64,000 bases of DNA from Enoplolaimus lenunculus (GCA_030248215.1 JASANG010003383.1:124001-188000), one strand, 5' to 3'. Counted from the first letter of the stretch, positions 33,869-46,562 are shown. Notes: a model not told the origin generated them from the sequence alone. Translations and numbers: made by a program.

Positions 33869-35234
33869 GAAGTGAAGAGTGTACTAGAGCCAATATTCTC
33901 TACCCATGGTATCAAACAATATATTATAACTCCTATCAAGTTTTGATTAGATATATTCCCGATTCCCCCTTCTACGCGCCAATGCTTGTTTATCTTCGTT
34001 TGTTGTTTGCTTAATATTCTAAATAAATACCAATGAAACTTTTTGAATAAACTTAATCGCAAAATAAACTAAATGTCATCACTCGATCGACTTTTGATAA
34101 AAGTATGCAATTCGACACGAAAGTCGCCAAAATTTCTTTTTGAGAGCGCTGATTGGTCAACAATGTTTTTCAACGAACGTAGCCAATAAGCCGACAATAC
34201 CGACTACCGGTATTTAAATCCGTCGCAACGCGGTAGGCGTGTGTCGCAGATATAAATCGTACCAGTTTTCTCCAAGTCTGCCGTCAGATATTTGGCCGAC
34301 TCAATGTGATCTTACGGGGTCTTATTAGGGATACGGACTCCTATTGATTGGGACCCAAAATGGGGAACCCCTCTTATCATCCCCTCTTATTTGGGTCGCT
34401 GCAGTAGGCTTAGTTATAGACCCGTATGTTGCTGAAGTAATGGCTTACCCTTAACAATAAAAACAATATTCTGAGATATAGTCTGTTACGCCCCTAGCAT
34501 AAGACTCGTCATTTATATATGCTTTTCTAGCGTTATTGTAGCCCAATAATGATTGTGAACGTAAACGGTAACACGCAAACATTTACATTACATGTGTGAT
34601 AGAAAATTATGTAAAAGGAAGTCAATCAGTTCGATGGTACTTGGCATATATACGAATGATGGTATAAATCTTTTGAAGTTTTTTTTGAAAATAACATCCG
34701 GCAGGTGAAAAATATTGGTGCCGGATGCCGATTTATTGCTGGAGCCCGACCCGGATATCTGGTCGCACCCTGACCACTGCGAACAATATTCAATGATGAC
34801 TCTATAGATAACAGTATGCAACTTCGGCGCTATCGCGTGGAACAAAACGTACTAGCATACGTTGCCTTTTTGCCCGAACTTGAACTTCTTGTTCTTGTAC
34901 AACTCAACTGTAATATCGTCTGATCTCGTCGTCTTCCCGTATACAAAATTTTTTTTAAGGATTTGGAACAATATCGTAATTTCAAGTTGAGCCATTACAG
35001 CACATTTCTGATAAAAAATTATTCAATTATGAATTTACCACGAACTGTTGGCATAAAAATAAACGAAAACGGGCACCGATTTGTGCCGAACGCCACCACA
35101 GAATCCGGTTACATTTTGGTTGATAGTAACAAATATTCAAAGTGCCAATTGCTAAAAAAAGTACCAAAATAACCTCTTCGTCTTTACTAGCTGCGTTTGG
35201 TCATTTGAAGCAAGGGTAGATCCATCACAACAAC
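33869..35234. other. Intergenic with repeat fragments
   Basis: 34300-34410 is the right half of a GACCCGAATAAGAGG element (GATTGGGACCCAAAATGG, CTTATTTGGGTCGCTGCAG). 34685-34790 is a reversed CAGGGTGCRACC repeat. A plus-strand ORF at 34963-35172 follows a TTTTTTTAAG acceptor-like site but matches nothing known to me. Confidence 0.4.
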
Positions 35235-36085
35235 GGCCAATGTATCGAACAGGGACGTAGCAGTAGTATAAGCATATTGTTAAGCCTAAGCCTAAGCTTA
35301 AGCCTAAGCGTAAAAATGAGCTTATGCCTAATGCGGGCTTCACGTTATCACCGGGGCAGCTTGGGACACGTTTTGTCCCTGTTAGATTATTGGGTAACAT
35401 TTTGTCTGCTTATAAACCCCGTATCGCAGTCAAAAAATCGTATTTGTCTGTTGTGTGGATCACATTTTGTTCTTCAATATTATATGATATTCGAGGTATT
35501 GTCTGCGAATATGATATGACATGTTTTCAAATGTCTGCATACTTGAGGTAACATACCCAAATAGTCCTGTTGAATATCATATGATACTAGAATTTGAAAT
35601 TTGAATTTTTGAATTATGAAGCTGTGGTTTTAAGCGATTTTGTGTCGGAAACGATTTGCAGGTTTGTATTTGATATTTAGAGCACATTTGCGCCGCTGCC
35701 GTCCAACTTTTCATTCATTTATTAGTATCCAAACGTTACACTGTCCCGCTGAATATCATATGATATTCGTTGAAATTTTGGAATATCATATGATATTCGC
35801 ATAAATGTCGACAGTATCAAGTGACATGCCGTCCTTGTACACATTGATCATTTGAGAGTGGTGGTTTGTAAGCTAATGTCATATGACATTCGAGTTTTGT
35901 CTGTTGACCCGATATAAGAGCCCGAATATTAACGTTGATGTCGAATCAACATGGGACAAACCGCGTTTCGCCTGCCCCGGTTATAACGTGAACCCCGCAT
36001 AAGGCTAAGTAAAAAAACAATCTAAAACTTAAACGTAATCTATTGCAGTCTCGCAGAAAAACGTCCCGCCCTTGATCTTTCATGA
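35235..36085. mobile_element. TTAGGC-bearing hAT-like MITE split by a nested element
   Basis: Left half 35235-35331: GGCCAATGTATCGAACAGGG, then GTAGTATAAGCATATTG and four AAGCCT-type units. Right half 36000-36085: AAGGCTAAGTAAAAAAAC, GCAGTCTCGCAGAAAAACG, TTGATCTTTCATG. The halves join to a normal-length element once 35332-35999 is removed. The outer right end is worn. Confidence 0.8.
35332..35999. mobile_element. Harbinger-like non-autonomous element (668 bp) nested in a MITE
   Basis: Ends TGCGGGCTTCACGTTAT and the complement of the right end TGCGGGGTTCACGTTAT form an inverted repeat extended by ACCGGGGCAG. TAA lies on both sides (35329-35331 and 36000-36002), the 3-bp duplication used by PIF/Harbinger elements. 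The interior has five palindromes on the theme ATATCATATGATAT or GTCATATGAC. Short ORFs run through it but none resembles a transposase. Confidence 0.8.
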
Positions 36086-36190
36086 ACGATGAATGACCAT
36101 AATGAACTATTTTACGTGATACGCGCTACTGGAGGGTCTGACCATACACCAGAATACAAATCTGTCTATTTGACGTATGGTCATTCGTCA
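36086..36190. repeat. Small inverted repeat (GAATGACCATA)
   Basis: GATGAATGACCATA near 36089 and TATGGTCATTC near 36175-36186 are inverted copies about 100 bp apart, perhaps a very short MITE abutting the worn end of the previous element. Confidence 0.45.
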
Positions 36191-37987
36191 GATGTTAAAC
36201 TGTTCTACGGTGTGTGCCCTGTATTCTCTTGTCGTCGTTTGATTCGGTTTACTAATTGAAGAAGATTTTTTGTCTCTATTTAATGGAGTTATTTCGCAGT
36301 TTTAGTCAATCAGACACGTGATGTCTAGTGAAAAGAATGGATAATAGCAAATAACATAATAAGTTTGGAAGAAATTTGTTGTTGAAGTGTTCGTTAAGTT
36401 TTGTCTTCAACGATTAAACATGAATAATTTATGCCATTTTAACAATCTTCGGCTGCCCCTTAAATTAAATATTTTCAAGTCTTTTACTAGATATTATTCT
36501 CGAGCGCTATTAAGGTTTACAAGTCTCTGCGGTTGCCAACATAACGGACTTATTATATACTGTATTTTACCGCTCGCGTCTTATAGTTTAATATCTTTTT
36601 GTTATTTTCACAACTCTCGTCCAAAAATAGACACTTCATTTAATTAATTTAAAAATTTTAAACTTTCAAATTCACTATCGGGGGTAAAATTTGGTAGCAC
36701 GGGATTGAGTTCTCTTTGTCCCTTTTAAGCAAAAACAGTCTGAAGTATGAACTTACTGTTTTGCAATCCTGCAGAAAAACGTTCCGCCGCTGATGTTGGG
36801 CAAAAATTGTGAAGCCGAAGTATTTTGTGTAACAAGCTGAAATTGTATCTTCCAAAAGGGGAAGTTGCCACCTATACTTACCTCACATTCGCTACGCCCT
36901 TTGACATAACAGCACGCCCACTGGCTGCTGCTCAGCTCCTGAACCTCGAAGTATGACGATCGCTTGCAGCTACAACAACAACATAACAGAACGTTCCTAT
37001 TCATGTTTTTAGTTCTAAATCTTCTCCATACCGAAGTTGTTTTCTAATAACGAACTAAGGCGAATGACGTAACTCATTTATATATGCAAAGGAAATAACT
37101 CAGACATTTAATTACAATTTTTTTTCTGTCACGGTCAGGTTGTCAGCACAAACCTTTCTTCAAATCATTACCGCGTTAGCCGACGATCCATAAAGGCTTT
37201 GAAGTTTCGCTCTCCAGGCGAAAATATAACCAGTCGTATATTAAGGTTTAGCCAAGGGCGTAGACGAATAGGCGGAGGTTGCAAAGGTGTCATCGCTGCA
37301 TTGGTTATTTTTGTCCTTACATTTATAAACTTTTTCAATTGGCTAACACATGGTACCCTATTCGAAATATAGACGGACCGCACGTACCCTGATTTGTCAA
37401 ATCCTGGCTACGCGCCACAGTTACAAGGTGGGGATAGGTGGCGTTTAGCTTAGCTTTCGAAAAATTTAGAAGTTAAATATTTAAACTAGAGCAAAGAGTT
37501 TTTGAATTTCTAGAAATTTGATTTTTAGCTTTTCCAAAATTTGCACAATACCTATTGTTAACTGGCGATAAATGTTATACGCATTTAAAAATACGGATCA
37601 CATAATTAATTGATTTCCTTAGTTGCTTAGACATTTACCTTTTAAATTAATGTGTTCCATGTGAATAGGGAGGGCCAACAGGGTAAGCAGTCGTGTTTGT
37701 TTCCGATGTGTGTATGAACTGTAATATTCAGCTATTTGTTGTAAACTAAAAACAACATCCGTTATTGGTTGTTTTCAATTTTCAATTTTGATTGGTCACA
37801 TGCAAAGAAATGGTGCTGAACTAAATCTAGTCGATTATATCGCATTTCAGGGCACAAACAATGCTGTCGCTCGATACACCCGCTCTCAGAAACCTTTGAA
37901 ACGAAGCTAAACCTTCCGGAAATTAAATCTTCTAGTAGAATGGTTGCATCCTGTTTGATTAATCCAAATCATTTGCGCTATACACAC
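36191..37987. other. Intergenic, one MITE tail, no confident gene
   Basis: 36750-36797 is the right tail of a TTAGGC-bearing MITE (GCAGAAAAACGTTCCGCC). Otherwise only short ORFs without splice support. Confidence 0.4.
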
Positions 37988-38110
37988 ACTGCAAAAAATG
38001 GTGAGTCAAATTGACTCTCTCCAAAATAGGCTTTTCGGGACTACACAAACTGAGTCAAAATCGACTCAGCCAGAGTCAAATTCGACTCTTGACTCACCAT
38101 TTGTTGCAGT
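37988..38110. mobile_element. Palindromic MITE (ACTGCAAAAAATGGTGAGTC)
   Basis: The left end ACTGCAAAAAATGGTGAGTC and the complement of the right end ACTGCAACAAATGGTGAGTC differ at one base in 20. Between them lie repeated GAGTCAAA...CGACTC words, so the whole 123 bp folds on itself. Confidence 0.75.
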
Positions 38111-41100
38111 TCACACACACATATATACATATTATAAATAATATATATCCTAAACCATATCTTTATTTTGAAAATATAGGTTTAATCTAAAGATAATTCA
38201 AGCAAGAAACGCCTGATACCAACCCTTGATTGGTACTAAAAATCGGCTCAGGTGTTTGGATATAAAACGATGTGACCATTTTAGAAATCTTAACACATCC
38301 CTAAAACTCCTAAAAAATTTTCATTTTGTGGAGTGGCAGAAAACTTCAACAGGCCGTCCGGGCAACTTTCAGGTACACCTAATGGCCAGTCAACCGGTTA
38401 TATAATTTCCGCAATACCTTTTTAAAATATTGAGTTTCAAATTACCTCTTTATTTTGAAGTTCTGTCAATAACAGAACGCTGCAGACAGAATATTAACCA
38501 TTTTTTTAGTTTTCGTTCAGGCGATAGCGTTTATTTTGCAACTAGGCTATAATTCTCGAAAAGACATTACCGTCTATGAAATGTTGGATGGAAGGAATAT
38601 GATTTCATAGGTACTAAAATCCGCATTCACAACCAGTTAATCGACACGATAGAAAAGGGGCCAGAATGTTATAGGATGGCATGCAGAGATTTAACATGAT
38701 TTACAAGTCAGCCATGCTAAAACCTTCTTAGGTGAAACGAAAATTCTTTAAGGAGCGCATGTGAGACGCGTTCGCTGCCGACCTATGGTTATATGAGCCC
38801 GGAAGTATATCAGTACTTAAGTTGAACTTCAAAGTCGCAAAGGCCATCTATAAAATTTCCAAAAATTCGTCTGCATATTACCACCTATTGTATTTTTGGA
38901 AAATAATTTAGAATTCGGCAGAAACTTGTGCCATCGTTATGGCACAAGTTTTTGCTGCCTAGTTTTTCATACTGAAATATTTCAAACTTTAAGTGTTTTT
39001 ACCACCTTCATAAAAGTTCAATAATGGGTGCAAGTTTTCATTTGTTTGAAATTTTCGAAAAAAAATTTCTGCAATACATATCTACTGCGTTTTAGAAAAT
39101 AAATAACTGCTTTCGGCGTTTTGACCGAACATTTTCAGTCTGCAAGTTTGGTAAAAAAAGGTAAATTTACAAATTATTTAAATTTATTTTTCGCGGCGAT
39201 ATTGAAAACAGCAGTTAGCATTATTAACCTGTAGGGCATTTAAAGTAGACATCCTAAAAAATTTTATAGGTTATGTCTGATAGTTATTTTGGTACAAGGT
39301 AATTTGTTCTGTAGCCGGAATATTTTCAAACTATTCTCACTGTTCGTGGAAACTTAATAATAGACTGCGAAAATTATTACCTTGCACTTTGTTATTATTA
39401 ATGAAATACTGCGTGTCGTGTTTGCCATAGACATTTTTAGTTGGCGCATGGCCTGGATTTCGTTTTGGAAGGGTATAACGATGTTTAAGCGTTTTTGTTG
39501 CTGATACGAGTGAAAAATTTGATTCAAACTATTAATTGAAAACTGAGACTTTGCACTTGGTTATTAAGAGAAATACTGCTTCAATGCAAATTTTGGCTAC
39601 TCAAGTACTTTTTATGCTGCTGTTGCAAGAAATTCATTTGGGATGAACATTATGTCATTAAAAGTTTCAATTTTTGCGACGGAGAGCGAACGCGAACGGG
39701 CTAGAAAAAATGTAATATACATGTATTGTTCAATCCAACAGGTAAAAGCGTAAATCTAAACCAATAGACCTAAGCCTAACTGAAAACCGACAACTTACGA
39801 TTTGATTTGGTACATCCAGTCAAGTACGGAACATTTTTTACTACAGAAAGTACCAGAATCTCCAGTAAAGCTTCTACCGGAGCAAAAAGTGAATTTTCTG
39901 CCAAGTCACACCAAGAAACAGACTTACGGTTGTATCCTGGTCAGTTCTCCTGCTAATATGCGATCGTGTTTAAAACTAGAATCTCATCGTGGTATGCGTT
40001 TTTTCAAAACTACCGAACTCAAATTACAGCTGGTTTATCGTATTTTGTCATAGGATAAGATGTATAAACATCAACATTAAAGATTATCAAAATACCTAAA
40101 TTAGGCGGAATGAAATGGAATTATTAAAATTTACAGTTTCAAAACACACCAAACCAAATTACAATTTATGTCCAGAAATTATATTTTTTGGCTCAAATTG
40201 TGTTGTGAATTGAGACTCGCGTGTTCTTTAATCGGTGCATCAAGAGGTTTAACAGTAAGCACAAGGCAGAAACTTATAACATTGACATGAGTAAAGTATA
40301 AATGTAATGTGATCGTAAGCCTTTTGACAGCCGTCAATTCTCGAATGCTTACGGAATGTCTGGTTTCGTTTATGTTTTATTTTACATGTAACGCCTGACG
40401 TACGCCTGATATTGTGGAAGTTGCTTAAAAGTTTCACTGATTGTAAAGTTGCAACTTGAAGGTTTGCGTAACCTTTGATATATGTTTGTCTGATAATGCT
40501 TTATGTTTAGGCTTATGCTTAGGCTTAATAGACCAGAATTGTGGCCCAGCAAACTCTTCGCCCGTCTTGTCAAACGATGACAGTTTGAAGCCACACAATA
40601 CCAGATTCCTCTAGAGGAATGCTAACTACACACATCAACCAACTAAAAACCAGGTCATATATTTTGCCAGAAGCTGACAAGACAGCTACAGTTTTGTGAT
40701 TTTAACGGGTACACAGTTTGTTATAATTCTAAAGTTTAAAAGTATACAATAAAATGAGAAAGAACCTAATTTTGTTTAGAGAACTGACATTTTGGAAGCT
40801 GTATTCTCAAATATGTATAGTACTTATTACTTGTTAATTGTAATTTTTCAAAACAAATGAAACGCTACAGTTTCGGATATCAAGATCAGTACAGAAGTCG
40901 AGTAAACTGAATGCGAAAAAGTATGCTAAGTTCTGTGAACGTCACAGTAGTTTCCCTCCACGGGTGGAAAATTTTTTCTATGCCAGAATCTGTCACGTTC
41001 ATTAAAACTAATTGTGGGAACTCGAGACGCTTTGAAAGGATACTAAGCAATAAGACGGGCTGCCACCGCCTAGCCCTTGCACTAAGCGATTCTCAATTTA

Positions 41101-41516
41101 CGCGTCAAAACAGTTCAAAACTATTCCAGAAATTTCGCTTGTTTCAGTAATAAAATGCTTAGTGTAGGAGGCTTGAGCGCGGCTGCAGTCCATTATCATG
41201 CTTAGTATCCCTTGAATTGCAGGCGTTCCGGTGGAGCAGCCCCCTTAGAAACATAACACAAAATTGACGCAAAAATTTTCGCACTTGAAGCTATGTTTTA
41301 ATACATAAAAACAAAATATTTTTAAGTTGCAAGTGAAAAAGTTTACCTGCCGCTTTTGCATAATGTGGTAGAAAACAACAAAAGTACCGAAATTTCTTTA
41401 CTTTCCTTTAGACTTCTTCATCCCCAGAGAGAAAAGAGGCTTCCATTTTGGTTACTTTTTGATAAAAGAGACTTTGTTGTCATTGGCCAGTTAACCGCTA
41501 AACCTTCTGATCATTG
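38111..41516. other. Intergenic, no confident gene
   Basis: AT-rich. 38640-38800 holds a weak match to the GCTCACCTTGCTAGG family. Two related blocks with TTGCACTTTGTTATTA and TTGCACTTGGTTATTA lie near 39385 and 39555. An uninterrupted but non-ATG ORF at 39802-40053 has no recognisable family. 40500-40535 has TTTAGGCTTATGCTTAGGC. Confidence 0.4.
38917..38959. repeat. Compact perfect-stem hairpin
   Basis: AAACTTGTGCCAT, loop CGTT, ATGGCACAAGTTT: a 13-bp perfect stem that resumes as GGCAG/CTGCC below a small bulge. Length is about 43 nt. Confidence 0.8.
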
Positions 41517-41523
41517 ATAATAC

Positions 41524-41860
41524 CAAGAGTGGATGATCACTCTAACAAGAGTGTGCAACTGGGTACATTCTGTGTATTAAAGAATGTACCGGCACGCGTT
41601 GCGTTTTTGGCCACCCCCATCATTTTGGGGGGTCAATTTTACGCTAATTTTACACGTGTATCCCCCAGCCAACACCGAAAATATAATCGGACCACATTTT
41701 AGTATATACAATAGCACATGAATTTCAACATCGATGGAGGTTTTGACCCCCCAAATACGGGGGGATGGTAAGCCAAAAATGCAACGCGTGCTGGGTACAT
41801 TTTTTCTACATAGAATGTACCCAGTTGCATACTCTTGTTAAAGGGTATCAGGCACTCTTG
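41524..41860. mobile_element. Short inverted-repeat element, CAAGAGTG family, best copy
   Basis: Ends CAAGAGTGGATGATCACTC and CAGGCACTCTTG; direct 7-bp flanks ATAATAC (41517-41523, 41861-41867) are perfect. Inner arms ACAAGAGTGTGCAACTGGG and CCCAGTTGCATACTCTTGT are also inverted, followed by GAATGTACC and GCGTTTTTGGC arms and a C-run/G-run pair. Non-coding. Confidence 0.85.
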
Positions 41861-41867
41861 ATAATAC

Positions 41868-44800
41868 TTACTAATTATTCGAATTAGTGTTTGCTGTTCT
41901 TTTCAATGTTTTTAATTAATAACGGTGTATGATTGGTTGAATAAAATATTTAAATATTCAAATTCCAATTCCTATTTGCTGTTTATACTAATGGTTTCAG
42001 TTGAAGTCTGTTTGCTCTCATTGTCAAATTATAAGCAAATGCCTGTCATGATGTGAGTCCCAAATTGCACCAGGTAGCAGTACTGGGTCTTGTTAAACGT
42101 GAACCTGTCGTTCAGAACAGACGGAATAATTGCTGAAAAGCCAACTGACGATTGATAGATGACAATATAAAGTTGTTGTTTTTGTTATACAACATTTTAC
42201 AGATGTTAAGTTTGTGCTCATTAGCAATTTTAGCATCTATGACAAATAGGCGTTCATGCAGCAACGCACCTCTTCGTTTGTGTTTTAGATTGAAGAAATG
42301 GTGGTGAAATAAAATTTTGAATTTCAAACTTCTAAAATAAAATTATTGAAGTTCAAATTTCAAGCATAAATGCCTTGTTCACAGCGCCGCAGCAGATACG
42401 GGTGGGGGTTTCCCCTAACTCCAGGTTAGGGGCTCCCCCCAAACTCTACCCCAAATGAAGGTATGGGGGTCGTTGCTCTGTTGCTCGGTTAACAAAACGT
42501 TGCGCATTTCAGATGACATGCTGTTCACGCGTATCTTAGTACTGAACTATGAAAATTGAAATATATATGTGTTTGTGTGTCTTGGGTGAACACCTTTTTT
42601 CTTACGCCTGTGAGGTCCCAAACGCCAATCCGTTCAGGGCATCCCGAACAACTTCTGAAAACAAACAAAATCTGCTAACTTACTAAGTCGTAGAACCATG
42701 TTTTATTTATCTTTTGTTAAATAAAGCATACGGTGAGTAACTTAGTGCAAACTGTGTACGAGAATTAATAAATAATACTTCGCTGGACTGCTAGTGTCAA
42801 GCTTCTATAGCTAAATGGTTTTATGGCAGACACCAAGATTCGAATTTTAACATGAGATTAATTTCTAAGTGCTTTGCACTACTTTGTGACTTTAAATCCT
42901 GTGGTGAGTTAAGCTACTTAGAAACTGTATAATCATTGACACTTTTGAATCCATAAAGTATTCTTTTTTGAAAATGTATTGCTGTTCGCGTTGCCGTTTG
43001 AGAATACATTATTCGATTTTGAAACAAGAAAAATATATATATATAATATACGGATAGACAGATAGATAGATAAATATATAAATATATATAATATATAAGA
43101 TTTATGTTTTTAATCTAAATTTTGCGATGATCTGTCAAATTGAACTGACACTATTGTGTTTTGAATCATGAATTTTGAAATATAGTAACTCATGCCAGCA
43201 ATGTTTGCTACTGTAACGAGTTCTTAGTGTTACACATCTGCCAATTTTTATGCTCAAACTTTTATTAAACTTCAGTAGCTTCTAAGTATAGTTAACGAAC
43301 TAAAGTTCAGTTAAATATGGAAGTAATGCTAGTTTTAATAAAACTGGTACCTAAAGCAGTTCAGCATTAATTTTGTTCAGTTTGTTCCGGCTAATTTTTT
43401 ATTGTTAAAGGCAATATTAATTTATAAAAATATAGTAAACTATTTATTTCTTTAATTAGTTTTTTTGTAAATAATTGCTAAAGAAACCTAAATATCATTT
43501 GCTTAGCAGGGTACCGCTAAAGGTCTGCTTCCAACTTCGATGCGGTCAGCTTATCTTTCCATGTACCATGGCATAAATCCGCTGAAATTTCTGCCGAAAT
43601 ATTGAAAATTGAACAATTGTACAATCTCAACCACTATTCCACTGTGTTTTAAAATCCAAAATTGAAAAAAGGCTTCAGTCGAGGTTTTTTATGCCATCTG
43701 GAAACGAAAATCTACAATACGGCCCTGCGCCGTTTATAGCTTATTCCGTAATATAATTGGAGAAAAATTTAGTTAATTTTTAGTAATTTTGCGTTTGCAG
43801 TTTTAATAATTATTATGGTTTATTAATAATAATAATATTAATAATAATGATAGCGTGCATTATGCATTTGCTTGCGTTTCGAGTTCCAATTATAATCATT
43901 TCCGTATCTGATAGCGTTCATTTTGTCTCTGAAGATAGATCATTGTAGACTGAAATCGTTAATTTTAATGAAAATTAATGTTCTTTCTTTGAGGCTGAAG
44001 TTGGTTGTATCGCGCACTAAAATTTATTGTCAAAAACGCAAAGTGACTACGAAATTTGACGCTTTCACCAAATCTCGATAAATGTCAGCAGAATCTGACG
44101 CAAAAAGGGTAATAAGGCGTGATAAACCCCCAACGAGGGAATGTTAGTTGGCCACCCGCTGTGGTTGCGGTCAGATTATGGCACATACGAGCCAAGACAT
44201 AGGAACGAAAATTTTTGGTGGTGCTCTCTCGTTTTCTGATTATCTGACGTACCTCCAGGTGCGGGATTAGCCTACCTATAAAAGGGCTAAAATACAAATC
44301 CGGAGCTGGTATGATAACGAAGTTTTTGCCTGAAACTGAAAAAAAGGTAATAATCCACACCCGTATGCGCCTGAAATCCAAACCTAAACCGCAAGGTAAA
44401 CTTCGTCATATCCATCAATTTTGTTATAGCAGTTTATATATAAACTTGTAATTTTTCAGCAAATTATCAAAAATTTCGTTTTGCGAAATATACATTTAAT
44501 TATTTTTTGAGTGAGCATAGCGAACGAGACAAAATATTTCTCAAGTAACAGCCCGCACTTTAAATCCGGAACCAACTAAAAAATTTAATATTTGATGAAT
44601 TGTTTCACCACAATCGTCCATTGTTTTACCTATTTTATGTGTTGTCTGATGGTAAGAGCCCGTTTAGGTTTAGGAACACGAAACATTTCAAAAGCGAGAA
44701 ATCTCGTTCAGCTGATTTTATATTAATGTAATTTAATTCACCACAAACTCTCATGGACTAAAAGATTTTCTACAACGCTTTTTATCATTTTTCATGTTGT

Positions 44801-45099
44801 TTATAAGCTAGAAATTGGACCAATTAAACTGTTCGCTTGTGAGCGCGAAACAACGGCAAATAACGAAAAACAAGCACACCTGAATTTCTAGAAAACTATG
44901 CAAAATGAGACACTTTTTGTTGACGTCAAAATATCCTGCTCAATCATTCATGACCAAATTATTTGTCTTGCTCGCTGCGCTTGCTCGCAAAAAAACATCA
45001 CGTAAGGTTTGCCATACTAAAATGAAGTCTAAAACAAGCGTATACCAGTGGATAATAGGCATTAATAATCCCGAAGTTTCTGGAACAACTACAGAAAAT
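41868..45099. other. Intergenic, no confident gene
   Basis: 42395-42490 is GC-rich (CCCCTAACTCCAGGTTAGGG hairpin). 43025-43105 is an AT/GATA-rich microsatellite. A minus-strand ORF at 44085-44381 has no recognisable family or exon structure. Confidence 0.4.
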
Positions 45100-45395
45100 C
45101 GACAACGGTTAATGCTGTTTTACAAGCTTTGGGGTTGCGTTATACTTTACTGTGCCGCACGCCGATACGCGCTGCCACACGGTGGCTGCCAGACGCCATC
45201 ACGCGCGCTGACACACGCCGTTATGTTTTGCTAACAAACATATTAGCAAAATCTATTTGGTGGCGTACAGCGGCACGCGACGACGTGCGGTTTCCTGCGG
45301 CGGCGCGGGGTGGCATGCGGGAACATTTAATAAATAAAATACTACGCTATCGCAAGCCAGTGTCCGGCATTGCGCGGCCAGTAGCGTAAACCTTA
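45100..45395. repeat. GC-rich element (GGGTTGCGTTATACTT end)
   Basis: Starts GGGTTGCGTTATACTTTAC and ends near CCAGTAGCGTAAACC. The interior is full of GCCGCACGCCG, ACGCGCGCTGAC and GGCGGCGCGGGG words. Composition contrasts sharply with the flanks. The start word matches 52593. Confidence 0.5.
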
Positions 45396-46012
45396 TTAGA
45401 AAAATCTGATGAAAATTATATTACATTAATAGATTATATCTTCCCGGAATGAAATCCTGGATACACATTTGTTACCTGCCTCTTTTGTCTGTATATATCA
45501 TAAATCTAAACAATACGCCAGCATGCGTCAAATATCATATATATTAGCTGCAGTATATATTATTTATAAGCAACAATTCTTTGAACGAAAGATTAGATTT
45601 CGTTAACATATTTGAAGAATTAATTTTAAGTTGTATTTGACATATATAAACGAGGGTCAAACCTGAAAAGTGAAACAAATTCAATAACATTAATAACGTA
45701 GCCTGATGTGGGCCAGAGGGGGCTCTTACCACCTAGAAAAAATTCACCCATCAGAAAACGTTTAGCCTTTTTTATAAGCAATGTCAAATCCACGCACACC
45801 AACCTAAAATTCTTTGCTCGTCTCAGGACGCAGAGCTAATCACGGCTCTGTAAAGCTGAGCTGAATATGAAGGTTGTAAATCATTGACTGAGGGTAGCCT
45901 TAAATATGCAACCCCAGAATTATTGTATGAAATGATGTTTTGGACATTTCTTGACATCAATCATAAAAGTATTATTAGGTACAAAATATGCAATTTTTAA
46001 AGTTGAAAAGCA
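45396..46012. other. Intergenic, nothing recognised
   Basis: AT-rich with short ORFs only. Confidence 0.4.
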
Positions 46013-46092
46013 AAAAATGTAATCTAGAATCTAAACCTACTCTTGTATAAACACACCAGAAACCTGGGCGCCCCCTTAAAGTAACATGGGCC
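46013..46092 (-). mobile_element. Fragment of TTAGGC-bearing hAT-like MITE
   Basis: Reverse orientation: the complement reads GGCCCATGTTACTTTAAGGG, then GTTTCTGGTGTGTTTAT, then GTTTAGATTCTAGATTACA. It matches the first 80 bp of the element at 57660 and stops before the TTAGGC block. Confidence 0.65.
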
Positions 46093-46322
46093 ATGTTTTG
46101 TATTAATCTAATCTTAGAGCTAATCATTTCAATGTCAGTGAGGCTCGAATAATTAGCATTCGCCAAACTTCTCAGAATTCTCAATTTAACTGGGCTTTGC
46201 CAAATATAAGATATGTCGAATTGGGTAAAATATTGGAAGAAAATTATTGATAAAATATTAGCAAATTTTTTAAATCTTGTTATTTGTATAACTAAACCCA
46301 TTATGCGTTAAACCTGTAGTAT

Positions 46323-46532
46323 ATGATGGAACATATACCTCAGATTCATTCTGGAGGTTTAATTAATAACAAACTGATATATCTTATCTTTTGGTTCGCA
46401 ACTATAGGTGTTTGTATACTTTTTCACAACATAGTAGTAATGGCATATATTGGCGTTTACGTGTATGGGCTCATGCAAATAAAACAAAGGCGTCCAATTT
46501 TCTATGGTGGTAAATCAATGAGAAAAGTGTAG
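46323..46532 (+). CDS. Possible small membrane protein, 69 aa
   Basis: Starts at ATG (46323) and ends TAG. Residues about 18-35 (LIYLIFWFATIGVCILF) and 38-52 (NIVVMAYIGVYVYGL) form one long or two short hydrophobic segments, followed by a basic tail (IKQRRPIFYGGKSMRKV), as in a small inner- or endomembrane protein with the tail in the cytosol. No family recognised and no splice or polyadenylation evidence. Being in AT-rich DNA, hydrophobic ORFs arise easily by chance, so this is tentative. It could also be a terminal exon of a multi-pass receptor. Confidence 0.3.
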   Translation: MMEHIPQIHSGGLINNKLIYLIFWFATIGVCILFHNIVVMAYIGVYVYGLMQIKQRRPIFYGGKSMRKV

Positions 46533-46562
46533 CAGAGGTACTGCTTGTTAACACATATAATT

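Noticed and set aside
39802-40053. Uninterrupted 83-codon plus-strand ORF
   Set aside because: No ATG near its start, no splice sites of note and no recognisable domain; left unannotated as a gene.
45129-45389. Arg/Ala-rich ORFs in a GC-rich patch
   Set aside because: Composition reflects the GC-rich repeat; no start context or splice support.
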